From positions 24,039 to 88,038 of the forward strand of contig NZ_JAIQLH010000026.1 of the NCBI RefSeq assembly GCF_020037025.1: a stretch of 64,000 nucleotides of DNA, in the 5' to 3' direction. A program made the translations under genes and the position numbers. The notes below the pieces were generated by a model. The model did not search any database. It was not told where the DNA came from and was given only the letters and a program-made list of their open reading frames with translations. This DNA comes from Streptomyces huiliensis (GTDB lineage Bacteria; Actinomycetota; Actinomycetes; Streptomycetales; Streptomycetaceae). Below, piece by piece: positions 57,315 through 64,000 of the stretch (position 1 is its first letter; each line of letters begins with the position of its first letter).

Positions 57315-58163
57315 ATGTCCACCTCGCCTTCTTCCAGCGCTCAAGCTGCCCGCCAAGCCCTCGCCGAACGGCTGGTGGAGATCCGTAAGGACGCCGGCAT
57401 CACCGGCCAGGAACTGTCCCGGCGGTGCGGCTGGCACGCGGCCAAGACGAGCCGTATCCAGAGCGGCAAGGCAGCGCCCACCGACGCGGACATCCGCGCG
57501 TGGTGCGCTGCCTGCGGAGTGGCGGACCAAGCGGCCGACCTGGTCGCCACGGCCCGGGCGGCCGACTCCATGTACGTCGAATGGCGCCGACGCCACCGCA
57601 CCGGGCTCCGGCAGGCTCAAGAGCGGCTGATCGGCGGTTACGAGAAGACCTCGCTGTTCCGGATCTACGTCTCCAACGTCATCCCGGGGTTCTTCCAGAC
57701 CCCCGAGTACGCTACGGCCCTCATGCGGTCCATGACCGACTTCCACGAGACGCCGGACGACGTCGCCGAAGCCGTACCGGCCCGATTGGCCCGGAGCCGC
57801 CTCCTCTACGAGGGCGGGCATCGGTTCGCGGTGCTGATCGAGGAGTGGGTGCTCCGGAGCCGGATCGGCGACGCCGGGACGATGGCCGGGCAGCTTCGGC
57901 ACCTGCTGTCCTTGATGCCGCTGGCGTCAGTCTCACTGGGGGTGATCCCCTTCGCAAGGCAGCGCAAAGTGTGGCCGCTGGAAGCGTTCTACCTGTTCGA
58001 CGACCGACGAGTCGCCGTCGAGAACCTGACAGCCAAGGTCAATGTGGTGCAGCCCCGCGAGATCGCCGAATACGCCAAAGCCTTCCGCCAACTCTCCGCC
58101 ATGGCCGTCTACGGCCCACGTGCCCGAGCCCTGATCACGGCCGCCCTCGAAGCCCTCGGGTAA
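57315..58163 (+). CDS. XRE regulator with DUF5753 (WhiJ/Scr1-like)
   Basis: A 282-residue protein. The helix-turn-helix (about 15-72; ALAERLVEIRKDAGITGQELSRRCGWHAAKTSRIQSGKAAP) is followed by DUF5753 (about 95-275; SLFRIYVSNVIPGFFQTPEYATALM, LARSRLLYEGGHRFAVLIEEWVLR, VIPFARQRKVWPLEAFYLFDDRRVAVENLTA). Such regulators pair with small DUF397 proteins and control development or antibiotic genes (WhiJ/AbaA-type loci). It is downstream of the DUF6879 genes and upstream of a DUF397 gene. Confidence 0.93.
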   Translation: MSTSPSSSAQAARQALAERLVEIRKDAGITGQELSRRCGWHAAKTSRIQSGKAAPTDADIRAWCAACGVADQAADLVATARAADSMYVEWRRRHRTGLRQAQERLIGGYEKTSLFRIYVSNVIPGFFQTPEYATALMRSMTDFHETPDDVAEAVPARLARSRLLYEGGHRFAVLIEEWVLRSRIGDAGTMAGQLRHLLSLMPLASVSLGVIPFARQRKVWPLEAFYLFDDRRVAVENLTAKVNVVQPREIAEYAKAFRQLSAMAVYGPRARALITAALEALG

Positions 58164-58225
58164 CTCGTGCGCAAGAAACCGCAAGTTCCTCGCTGGTAGG
58201 ACTCGCCGGTCCCTAACTTCGCCGC

Positions 58226-58639
58226 ATGACCTCGGACATCGACGCAGCAGCGCAGCAAGCCGCAGCCTTCATGGCGGGCAAGAAGAAAGCCGACGAGACG
58301 GCGTTCATGCTGGCCCAAGTGCTGGCGATGATGGACGTCAGGGTCGGCGACAGGCGCTCGTGGCCGCAGTTGGCGGGGCGGGCCTCGCTCTCCGGGGAGC
58401 CGTCCGTGTATCTGGGGACGGTGCCGATGGAGACGGTCAAGAAGCTGATCGAGGCCCTGATCTACGCGGAATCGGCGAAGCGGTACCGATGGAGCTTCGC
58501 GCCGGTTGCTGACGAGGTGTCCGCCCCCGTCTATCAGGAAGGTTCATCATGCCCGACCTGTACAACCTCACCATCAGCGGCGTCCGGTTCTTCAAGGCGT
58601 GCGGAGGCAACACCCACCCCGACGGCGAAGCGTGCGTGA
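58226..58639 (+). CDS. Small helical protein at the WhiJ-like locus, unknown
   Basis: A 137-residue ORF. The first 100 residues look genuine (TAFMLAQVLAMMDVRVGDRRSW, METVKKLIEALIYAESAKRYRW). The last 35 residues are low-complexity Thr/Ala/Ser/Pro where the frame overlaps the DUF397 gene by 91 bp, so either the overlap is real or the original stop has been lost. No family recognised. Confidence 0.62.
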   Translation: MTSDIDAAAQQAAAFMAGKKKADETAFMLAQVLAMMDVRVGDRRSWPQLAGRASLSGEPSVYLGTVPMETVKKLIEALIYAESAKRYRWSFAPVADEVSAPVYQEGSSCPTCTTSPSAASGSSRRAEATPTPTAKRA

Positions 58640-58773
58640 CGCTCGCTCGGATCGGTGACGACGCCTGGGCCATGGGCGACAGCAAGCGGCCCGGTGCGGA
58701 GCCGCTGAGGTTCACGACCGCGGAGCTGGACGCGGCGGGTATCGACCCGGCGCGCTTCGACCTCATGGCCTGA
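58549..58773 (+). CDS. DUF397-like small protein
   Basis: A 74-residue acidic protein: FFKACGGNTHPDGEACVTLARIGDDAWAMGDSKRPGAEPLRFTTAELDAAG. This is the DUF397 order (F-K, G-x-x-C, GDSK-P, LRFT-AEL). DUF397 proteins act with XRE/DUF5753 regulators as antitoxin-like or anti-regulator partners. Confidence 0.82.
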   Translation: MPDLYNLTISGVRFFKACGGNTHPDGEACVTLARIGDDAWAMGDSKRPGAEPLRFTTAELDAAGIDPARFDLMA

Positions 58774-58826
58774 CCGACGGCCTTCACGGCCACTCGTCGA
58801 CCGGCGGCCTTCACTCTCTGGGGAGG

Positions 58827-59342
58827 GTGGGGGCCGTCTTCATCTGCTCTGGACGGGAAGGCCAGTTGCACGTTCACGGGTATCTCTGGACCGGCGAGAA
58901 GACGGCGTTCGACAAGGAGAGCATCCGCCGTCCACCGCCGTTGTCGGCGCCGACGGCCACCAGTCCCGACGAGGTACAGCAGCGGTACCGCGAAGCCGTC
59001 GCGGAGTGGAAGACCACCGACGTTCCGCCGATCGAGACGGCCTTGTGGCTGCTGAAGCCGGCCCGGCTCGTCCGGGGCACCTGGGACGAACCCAAGGAGG
59101 CCGCGGACTGGCTGCGGCAGCAGCTCGCCGAGCACGCGCCACGCTTCGCGTCGCAGCACGACCAGGACACGACCCGGCTTGCCGTTCTCACCACCTCCGC
59201 CGCTGAGCGTCTGGCCCTCGGCGGGGATGTCTCACTCGGGTTCTACCTGCGAGGGAGCTTGTTCCTGTCGGTGGCGCTGGCGACGTGCTCCCCGAGCCGC
59301 GCCGAGCCTGAGCTGCCCTGCCCGGTGGGGCGAGCCCGGTAG
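58827..59342 (+). CDS. Hypothetical protein, possible accessory gene
   Basis: A 171-residue ORF from GTG 58827, which sits directly against GGGGAGG, so the start may be further in. The middle part (EVQQRYREAVAEWKTTDVPPIETALWLLKPARLVRGTWDEPKEAADWLRQQLAEH) is coding-like. The last 30 residues contain a hydrophobic stretch. No domain is recognised. It may be part of the WhiJ-like cluster. Confidence 0.6.
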   Translation: MGAVFICSGREGQLHVHGYLWTGEKTAFDKESIRRPPPLSAPTATSPDEVQQRYREAVAEWKTTDVPPIETALWLLKPARLVRGTWDEPKEAADWLRQQLAEHAPRFASQHDQDTTRLAVLTTSAAERLALGGDVSLGFYLRGSLFLSVALATCSPSRAEPELPCPVGRAR

Positions 59343-59557
59343 CCCGTAGGCGGCTCGGCCGGATTCAGGCTCGCGGGGAGGTGACGCGCGTTTCCTCGCC
59401 GTATCGCTGACGGTGCCACTCCCCCCGGTGCCGCCTCGCCTGCTCCCGTCTCCCCTGCTCCCGTCTCCCCTGGTGGGCGGCCGGCGGACCCGCGCCCGTG
59501 GCGTGCGTGCGTCGCCCGCGCGCGGGCCGGGCGGACCTCCGCCGCCGCCACGCCCCC
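59343..59557. other. Intergenic space, no gene
   Basis: A 215-bp convergent gap between the hypothetical gene and the alpha/beta hydrolase. It contains CTCCCGTCTCCCCTG duplicated at about 59453-59472. No terminator was drawn. Confidence 0.35.
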
Positions 59558-60349
59558 TCAGCCGCCCGCGATCTCGTCCAGCAGCGCCGCCAGGTCCGAG
59601 GGACGCGAGAGCATCGGCCAGTGGCCGGTCGGCAGGGGGCGGAGGTCCATGTGGGCCAGCGGGGCGAAGACCGGGTTGCCGGTGGCGGCCAGAGTGCGGG
59701 CCTGGTCGGGGGTGAAGGTGCAGGTGATGACTGTGGTGGGGAGGTCGGCGGGGAGTGTCGGGCGGGGCAGGGGCTGGGTCACGGTCGCGAAGGGCTGGGG
59801 GGTGGACAGGGCGCGGAGGCGGGCGAGGTGTTCGGGCGTGAGGCCGGCGAGGTCGTCCGGGGCCGTCGCCGGGTCGAACGGCGGAGACGAGTCGAACGGC
59901 GGAAGCGAGTCGAAGGGCGGGGCCGGGTCGAACGGCGGGGGCGGGAGGCGGAAGCCGTCCCCCTTCGCTACCTGCTCGCGCCACTCCCCCTGCGTCCGCG
60001 GGTCGTTGAAGTCGATCACCGCCATGTCTCCCGGCAGCGGGGCCGTGTCCACGTACACGATCCGGGCGATCCGCTCCGCGACGCGGTCCGCCGCGCCCGC
60101 GACCGGTACGCACGCGCCGCTGTGCCCGACCAGCACCACGTCCCGGAGGCCGCCGTCCTCGATGACGCGGACGATGTCGTCGGCGTGCGTGCGCACGTCC
60201 ACCTCCGGCGTGGCCTCGGCCGCCCGCTCGGCCAGTCCGGTCAGCGTGACCGGGTGGACGCCGTGCCCAGCCGCCCGCAGGCCGCGCGCCACGTCCTCCC
60301 AGGCCCACGCGCCCAGCCAGAACCCCGGAACCAGAACGAACTCCGCCAT
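59558..60349 (-). CDS. Alpha/beta hydrolase with internal PPFDSx repeats
   Basis: A 263-residue protein. ATG 60349 begins MAEFVLVPGFWLGAWAWEDVA (oxyanion region). The nucleophile is in VLVGHSGACVPV, and a GHWPML histidine lies near the end. Around residues 140-160 a tandem 18-bp repeat encodes PPFDPA/PPFDSL/PPFDSS, an insert not usual in this family that probably forms a loop. Salicylate-esterase/HNL-like group; substrate unknown. Confidence 0.84.
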   Translation of the reverse strand: MAEFVLVPGFWLGAWAWEDVARGLRAAGHGVHPVTLTGLAERAAEATPEVDVRTHADDIVRVIEDGGLRDVVLVGHSGACVPVAGAADRVAERIARIVYVDTAPLPGDMAVIDFNDPRTQGEWREQVAKGDGFRLPPPPFDPAPPFDSLPPFDSSPPFDPATAPDDLAGLTPEHLARLRALSTPQPFATVTQPLPRPTLPADLPTTVITCTFTPDQARTLAATGNPVFAPLAHMDLRPLPTGHWPMLSRPSDLAALLDEIAGG

Positions 60350-60517
60350 CGCCGCCTCGTCTTCCACTCTTCCTACGGTGTCCGGCGAGCGTAGGCGGGG
60401 TGGAGGACAGTACGCGTCCTATATGCGCGCGCCGGCTCGCCGCGCGCCCCCGAGCGTCAACTCGCCGCCGTGCCAACGGTGATCATCGGGTGCGAACGGC
60501 GATAGCCTGCCCACGCC

Positions 60518-60985
60518 ATGAACGAATTCGCTGACGAGGCACGCTCGCGCGTCGCACACCTGCTCAGGATGGCCAACACGACGGACGACGAGGTGAGGGC
60601 GCGGCTCATCGCGTACGCGGACGCCACGCCCGAGCCGCCGATCATGGACCGGGCGGGGATCGTCACCACGGGCTGCGCCCGGTGCCGGGGGACGGCGTGG
60701 CGGCGGCAGGACAGGGAGGGGCCGGTGTGGGTGTGCGGGTCCTGTGGGTACGTGGAGGGGGTGACGGTGGAGTGCCCGCACTGCGCGGTGGACATGGAGC
60801 CGCCCCTGCCCGGCGCGCCGGACCTGTGGTGCTGCCCCGAGTGCCCCCGCACGGCAGCCACCGGCGAGGGGCCGCGCGAGATCGAGGAGCGGGAACGGAA
60901 GCGGGAGCTCCAACGGCGCCGCGGGGGTGGGCTGTTGGGGCGGACCGTCGTGGGGACCGGGGTCATGGGAGGCGGCGATCCCTGA
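60518..60985 (+). CDS. Zinc-ribbon-rich protein, unknown
   Basis: A 155-residue protein with three Cys pairs: CARCRG (about 53-56), CGSC (about 74-77), CPHC (about 88-91) and CCPEC (about 105-109). The N-terminus is helical, the C-terminus basic with GGGLLGR. There is no clear Shine-Dalgarno, so it may be leaderless. A nucleic-acid or adaptor role is only a guess. Its stop codon is in a 9-bp repeat. Confidence 0.72.
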   Translation: MNEFADEARSRVAHLLRMANTTDDEVRARLIAYADATPEPPIMDRAGIVTTGCARCRGTAWRRQDREGPVWVCGSCGYVEGVTVECPHCAVDMEPPLPGAPDLWCCPECPRTAATGEGPREIEERERKRELQRRRGGGLLGRTVVGTGVMGGGDP

Positions 60986-61003
60986 GATTCCTGAGATCCC
61001 TGA
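60977..61003 (+). repeat. 9-bp repeat with three in-frame stop codons
   Basis: GAT CCC TGA, GAT TCC TGA, GAT CCC TGA: the first TGA is the stop of the zinc-ribbon gene and the others stay in frame. Confidence 0.95.
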
Positions 61004-61024
61004 ACGAGACGGGCCGCCCCCGCC

Positions 61025-62215
61025 TCAGCGCAAGTGCGACGTGTCGTTCAGCAGGCGCAGCGACGTGTTCCCGTCCGCGTAGTACGCCACCGCCGACAGC
61101 GACGCCGCCGACAGCTCCATCTTGAACAGGGACTCCGGAGGGGCCCCGAGCGCCAGCCTGACCAGGGACTTGATCGGCGTCACGTGTGACACCAGCAGCA
61201 CCGTCCGTCCCGCGTAACGGGCGAGGAGCCGGTCGCGGGCGAGGGCGACGCGGCGGGCGACGGCCGCGAAGCTCTCGCCGTCGCCGGTGGGGGCGGCCTT
61301 GGTGGAGGCGAGCCAGGCGTCGAGGTCGGCCGGGTGGCGTTCCTGGACCTCGGCGAAGGTCAGCCCCTCCCAGGCCCCGAAGTCGGCCTCGCGCAGGCCC
61401 TCTTCGACGCGGACGTCGAGTCCGAGGCGGGCCGCCACCGCGCCCGCCGTCTCGCGGCAGCGGCGCAGCGGCGAGCTGACGACGGCCTGGATCGTGCCGC
61501 GCGCGGCCAGCGCGGCGGCGACGGCCTCGGCCTGGCGGCGGCCGGCGGGCGACAGCTCGGGGTCCGAGCCGCCGCTGCCGGAGAATCGCTTCTGCGGGGT
61601 GAGCGCGGTCTCGCCGTGCCGGAGCAGGACGAACGTCGTCGGCGCCCCGAGGTCGGCGGGCGCGGCCCAGCCGAGGGGGGCCGCCTTCGGCTCCCCGAGC
61701 GGTTCCACAGGGGCCGGACCGACCGGCGCCGGCTCCACCGGCGCCGCGGCGTCCGAGGCGCTGACACCGGGCCGCGGGCGCCCCGAAGGCTCCCACGGCA
61801 GCCCCCGCTTCCCCGCGTCCATCGCCTCGTTGGCGAGCCGGTCGGCGTGCTTGTTGCGCTCGCGCGGGATCCACTCGTAGCCGACCCGGTCGGGCGGGAA
61901 GACCAGCCGGGCCCGGGCGGCCAGCGGCCGCATGTCCGGGTGCTTGATCTTCCAGCGGCCGGACATCTGCTCCACGACGAGCTTGGAGTCCATCCGCACG
62001 GTGATCTCCGCGTCCGGGTCGAGCGCCCGCGCGGCCTCCAGACCGGCGATCAGGCCCTTGTACTCGGCCACGTTGTTGGTGGCGGTGCCGATGAACTCGG
62101 CGGCCTCGGCGACGACCTCACCGGTCGCCGCGTCGAGCACGACCGCGCCGTACCCGGCGGGACCCGGGTTGCCCCGGGAGCCGCCGTCGGCCTCGACGAC
62201 GAAGCGGTGGGACAT
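61025..62215 (-). CDS. Bifunctional RNase H / acid phosphatase (Rv2228c-type)
   Basis: A 396-residue fusion. Residues 1-135 are RNase HI (VEADGGSRGNPGPAGYGAV, NNVAEYKGLIAGL, VRMDSKLVVEQM, RERNKHADRLANEAMD, giving the D-E-D-D set). After a Pro/Ala linker (about 140-190), residues 195-396 are a histidine phosphatase (FVLLRHGETALTPQKRFSG, LVSHVTPIKSLV) of the CobC/phosphoglycerate-mutase type. This is the actinobacterial RNase H with possible alpha-ribazole phosphatase activity. The upstream C4-zinc-ribbon gene ends 11 bp before it. Confidence 0.96.
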   Translation of the reverse strand: MSHRFVVEADGGSRGNPGPAGYGAVVLDAATGEVVAEAAEFIGTATNNVAEYKGLIAGLEAARALDPDAEITVRMDSKLVVEQMSGRWKIKHPDMRPLAARARLVFPPDRVGYEWIPRERNKHADRLANEAMDAGKRGLPWEPSGRPRPGVSASDAAAPVEPAPVGPAPVEPLGEPKAAPLGWAAPADLGAPTTFVLLRHGETALTPQKRFSGSGGSDPELSPAGRRQAEAVAAALAARGTIQAVVSSPLRRCRETAGAVAARLGLDVRVEEGLREADFGAWEGLTFAEVQERHPADLDAWLASTKAAPTGDGESFAAVARRVALARDRLLARYAGRTVLLVSHVTPIKSLVRLALGAPPESLFKMELSAASLSAVAYYADGNTSLRLLNDTSHLR

Positions 62216-62226
62216 GCGCCGTCCGC

Positions 62227-62970
62227 CTACAGCCCCGACTCGGAGGTACGGACCAGGATGCGGCCGCAGTTCTCGCAGCGGACGACCGCGTCCGCGGCGG
62301 CGGCGCGCACCTCGTTGACCTCGGTGATGTTGAGCTCCAGGCGGCAGCCCTCGCAGCGGCGCTGGTAGAGGCGGGCCGCGCCGACGCCGCCCGCCTTCTC
62401 GCGCAGCTTGTCGTAGAGCTTCAGCAGGTCGGCGGGGACGGAGTCGGCGACGAGGCCGCGCTCCTTCGTCACCTTGGCGGCCTCGGCGTCGATCTCGGCC
62501 AGGACCTCGTCGCGGCGCGCGACGGCCGCGTCGACCTTGGCCTGGACGGCCTCGACGCGGGCGGTCAGCTCGGTGACGCGCTCCTGGGCGGCCTCGCGGC
62601 GCTCCATGATCTCCAGGACGACGTCCTCCAGGTCGCCCTGGCGCTTGGCGAGGGAGGCGACCTCGTGCTGGAGGTTCTCCAGGTCCTTCGGGGTCATCCC
62701 GGCGCCGGAGTCGAGCCGCTGCTGGTCGCGGGCGGCGCGCTTGCGGACCTGGTCGACGTCCTGCTCGGCCTTGGACTGCTCGCGGGCGGTGTCGCTCTCC
62801 TCGGTCTGCGCGGCGACGAGGAGGTCGCGGTGCTGGGCGAGGTCCCCTTCGAGGGCCTGGATCTCGGCGTGCTCGGGCAGGGACCGGCGCTTGTGGGCGA
62901 GCTGACCGAGGCGGGTGTCGAGGGCCTGGAGATCCAGGAGGCGGATCTGGTCGGCGGGCGCGGCGTTCAG
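62227..62970 (-). CDS. Coiled-coil C4 zinc-ribbon protein with probable CTG start
   Basis: A 247-residue protein. An internal ATG at 62697 would give only 156 residues, but the frame is open and fully conserved upstream to CTG 62970 (NAAPADQIRLLDLQALDTRL), with GAGGAG 9-10 nt before it and no ATG, GTG or TTG nearby. The N-terminal 170 residues form a long coiled coil; the C-terminus has CEGCRLELN and CENCGRILVR. Members of this family (CdsZ-type) are linked to RNA or DNA handling. It follows nif3-like by 13 bp and precedes RNase H. Confidence 0.9.
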   Translation of the reverse strand: MNAAPADQIRLLDLQALDTRLGQLAHKRRSLPEHAEIQALEGDLAQHRDLLVAAQTEESDTAREQSKAEQDVDQVRKRAARDQQRLDSGAGMTPKDLENLQHEVASLAKRQGDLEDVVLEIMERREAAQERVTELTARVEAVQAKVDAAVARRDEVLAEIDAEAAKVTKERGLVADSVPADLLKLYDKLREKAGGVGAARLYQRRCEGCRLELNITEVNEVRAAAADAVVRCENCGRILVRTSESGL

Positions 62971-62983
62971 TTGGGGGCTCCTC

Positions 62984-63838
62984 TTACTGGTGATCGGAGT
63001 GATCGGTGGGGGCGGAAGACGCCGCGTGGGCGGTCCAGGGGTCGGTGACCAGGCGCGAGACGTGGGTGCGCAGGCCCCAGCCGTGCCGGTCGGAGATCTC
63101 GTCGAGCTGGGCGGCGGCCTGCTCGCACCAGGGCCACTCGGTGGCCCAGTGCGCGGCGTCGACCAGGGCGAGCGGGCTGTGCTGCCGCGCCTCGGAGACG
63201 GGGTGGTGGCGCAGGTCGGCGGTGACGTACGCGTCGACGCCCGCGGCCCGGACCTCGTCGAAGAGGGAGTCGCCGGAGCCGCCGCAGACGGCGACGGTCC
63301 GCAGCACCCGCCCCGGGTCGCCGGCGACGCGGATCCCCTGCGCGGTGGCGGGCAGCCGGGCCGCGCAGCGCTCGCCGAACTCGGCGAGGGTCAGCGGCGT
63401 GACGGGCTCGCAGATGCGGCCGAGGCCGCGGCGGCCGGTGGGGTCGGTGGGGTCCGGCACCAGGGGGCCGATGATCCGCAGGTCGAGCGCGCCGGCGAGG
63501 GCGTCGGAGACACCCGGGTCGGCGCGGTCGGCGTTGGTGTGGGCGACGTGCAGCGCGATGTCGTTCTTGATCAGGGTGTGCACGGCGCGGCCCTTGAAGG
63601 TGCCGGCCGAGACCGTGGTCGTCCCGCGCAGGTAGAGGGGGTGGTGGGTGACGACCAGGTCGGCGCCGAGCTTCACGGCCTCGTCGACGACCTCCTGGAC
63701 GGGGTCCACGGCGAAGAAGACCCGGCCGACGTGGGCGTCGGGGTCGCCGCAGACCGTACCGACGGCGTCCCACTGCTCGGCCCGCTCCGGGGGCCAGAGG
63801 GCGTCGAGGGCGGCGATGACTTCAGACAGTACGGGCAC
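62984..63838 (-). CDS. Nif3-like dinuclear metal-centre protein
   Basis: A 284-residue protein of the Nif3/YbgI family: MPVLSEVIAALDALWPPERAEQWD, DLVVTHHPLYLRG (metal-binding His pair), HVAHTNAD, CGGSGDSLFDEV and a C-terminal DLRHHPVSEARQ. This toroidal hexamer binds two metal ions; its enzyme activity is unsettled (GTP cyclohydrolase I type 2-like). It is the first gene of nif3-zinc ribbon-RNase H on the minus strand. Confidence 0.94.
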   Translation of the reverse strand: MPVLSEVIAALDALWPPERAEQWDAVGTVCGDPDAHVGRVFFAVDPVQEVVDEAVKLGADLVVTHHPLYLRGTTTVSAGTFKGRAVHTLIKNDIALHVAHTNADRADPGVSDALAGALDLRIIGPLVPDPTDPTGRRGLGRICEPVTPLTLAEFGERCAARLPATAQGIRVAGDPGRVLRTVAVCGGSGDSLFDEVRAAGVDAYVTADLRHHPVSEARQHSPLALVDAAHWATEWPWCEQAAAQLDEISDRHGWGLRTHVSRLVTDPWTAHAASSAPTDHSDHQ

Positions 63839-63892
63839 GGGGAAAGGCTACCTGGCTTACGGGGGCGGGAGACTTGCCTCCCGGCGGGCGCC

Positions 63893-64000
63893 TGCGGCGG
63901 GGGGTGCCCCGGTCCCGCCCTTTCTCCGTTTCTTGCGGGGGGGGCCGGCCCCCCCCGCAAGAAACGGAGAAAGGGCGGGACCGGGGCACCCCCCGCCGCA
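63893..64000. terminator. Perfect 108-bp palindrome at the window edge
   Basis: Arms 63893-63946 and 63947-64000 are exact reverse complements with no spacer (centre CC|GG inside an 8-G/8-C run). It could be a bidirectional terminator, a cruciform, or a fold-back assembly artefact if a contig ends here. Confidence 0.85.

Noticed and set aside
54455..59342. Integrated element using the 3' end of rnpB as attachment site
   Set aside because: The cluster looks accessory, but no direct repeat of the rnpB end, integrase or excisionase gene was found.

Overview
The window is chromosomal DNA from a Streptomyces or a very close actinomycete. The sequence is extremely GC-rich with strong G/C third-position bias. 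GTG, TTG and one likely CTG start codon are used. Several families are typical of the genus: sortase-E LAxTG HtaA protein, EfeUOB, DUF6243, DUF6879, a WhiJ-like XRE/DUF5753 regulator with DUF397, bifunctional RNase H/phosphatase and an actinomycete-type rnpB. No rRNA, tRNA, CRISPR array, IS transposase or phage gene was seen.

Layout. 1-14 kb is mixed accessory content: a secreted FG-GAP/CAP fusion cut by the left edge, hydrolases, a LysR/MFS pair, a DUF6924/HEAT-like pair, a class-A beta-lactamase-like protein, a PLP enzyme, a beta/gamma-crystallin (killer-toxin-like) secreted protein and an SdsA/BDS1-type alkyl sulfatase. 14.5-22.5 kb holds nadE and an iron/heme island: cell-wall HtaA protein divergent from efeO-efeB-efeU plus a lipoprotein gene that overlaps efeU. 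22.5-40.6 kb carries PrimPol, a TetR/DUF6243 unit with palindromic operators, DDAH, a Ro60-type TROVE protein, an Rsm22-like methyltransferase, two drug-efflux MFS proteins, PhzF, a CAAX-protease-like protein, a quinone-oxidoreductase/TetR divergon, an MFS/HxlR divergon and a tyrosine phosphatase. 40.6-41.7 kb has no standard gene but contains a densely folded minus-strand segment with a 38-codon ORF whose Shine-Dalgarno lies in a stem and which is followed by a terminator-like hairpin. 42.5-51 kb is a two-gene operon of giant unrecognised proteins (about 1349 and 1448 residues). 51-64 kb is more conserved: yaaA, an RNB ribonuclease, rnpB, an accessory cluster of three DUF6879 proteins with small partners and a WhiJ-like/DUF397 locus, then RNase H/phosphatase, a C4 zinc-ribbon coiled-coil protein and Nif3.

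The most unusual window-wide property is the number of short tandem repeat arrays that abut or include stop codons (unit 9, 12, 14, 16, 19 or 22 bp; three arrays keep tandem stops in frame), with a few similar arrays at ribosome-binding/start sites. One 18-bp array is read in two frames by overlapping genes. The last 108 bp form a perfect palindrome reaching the window edge.
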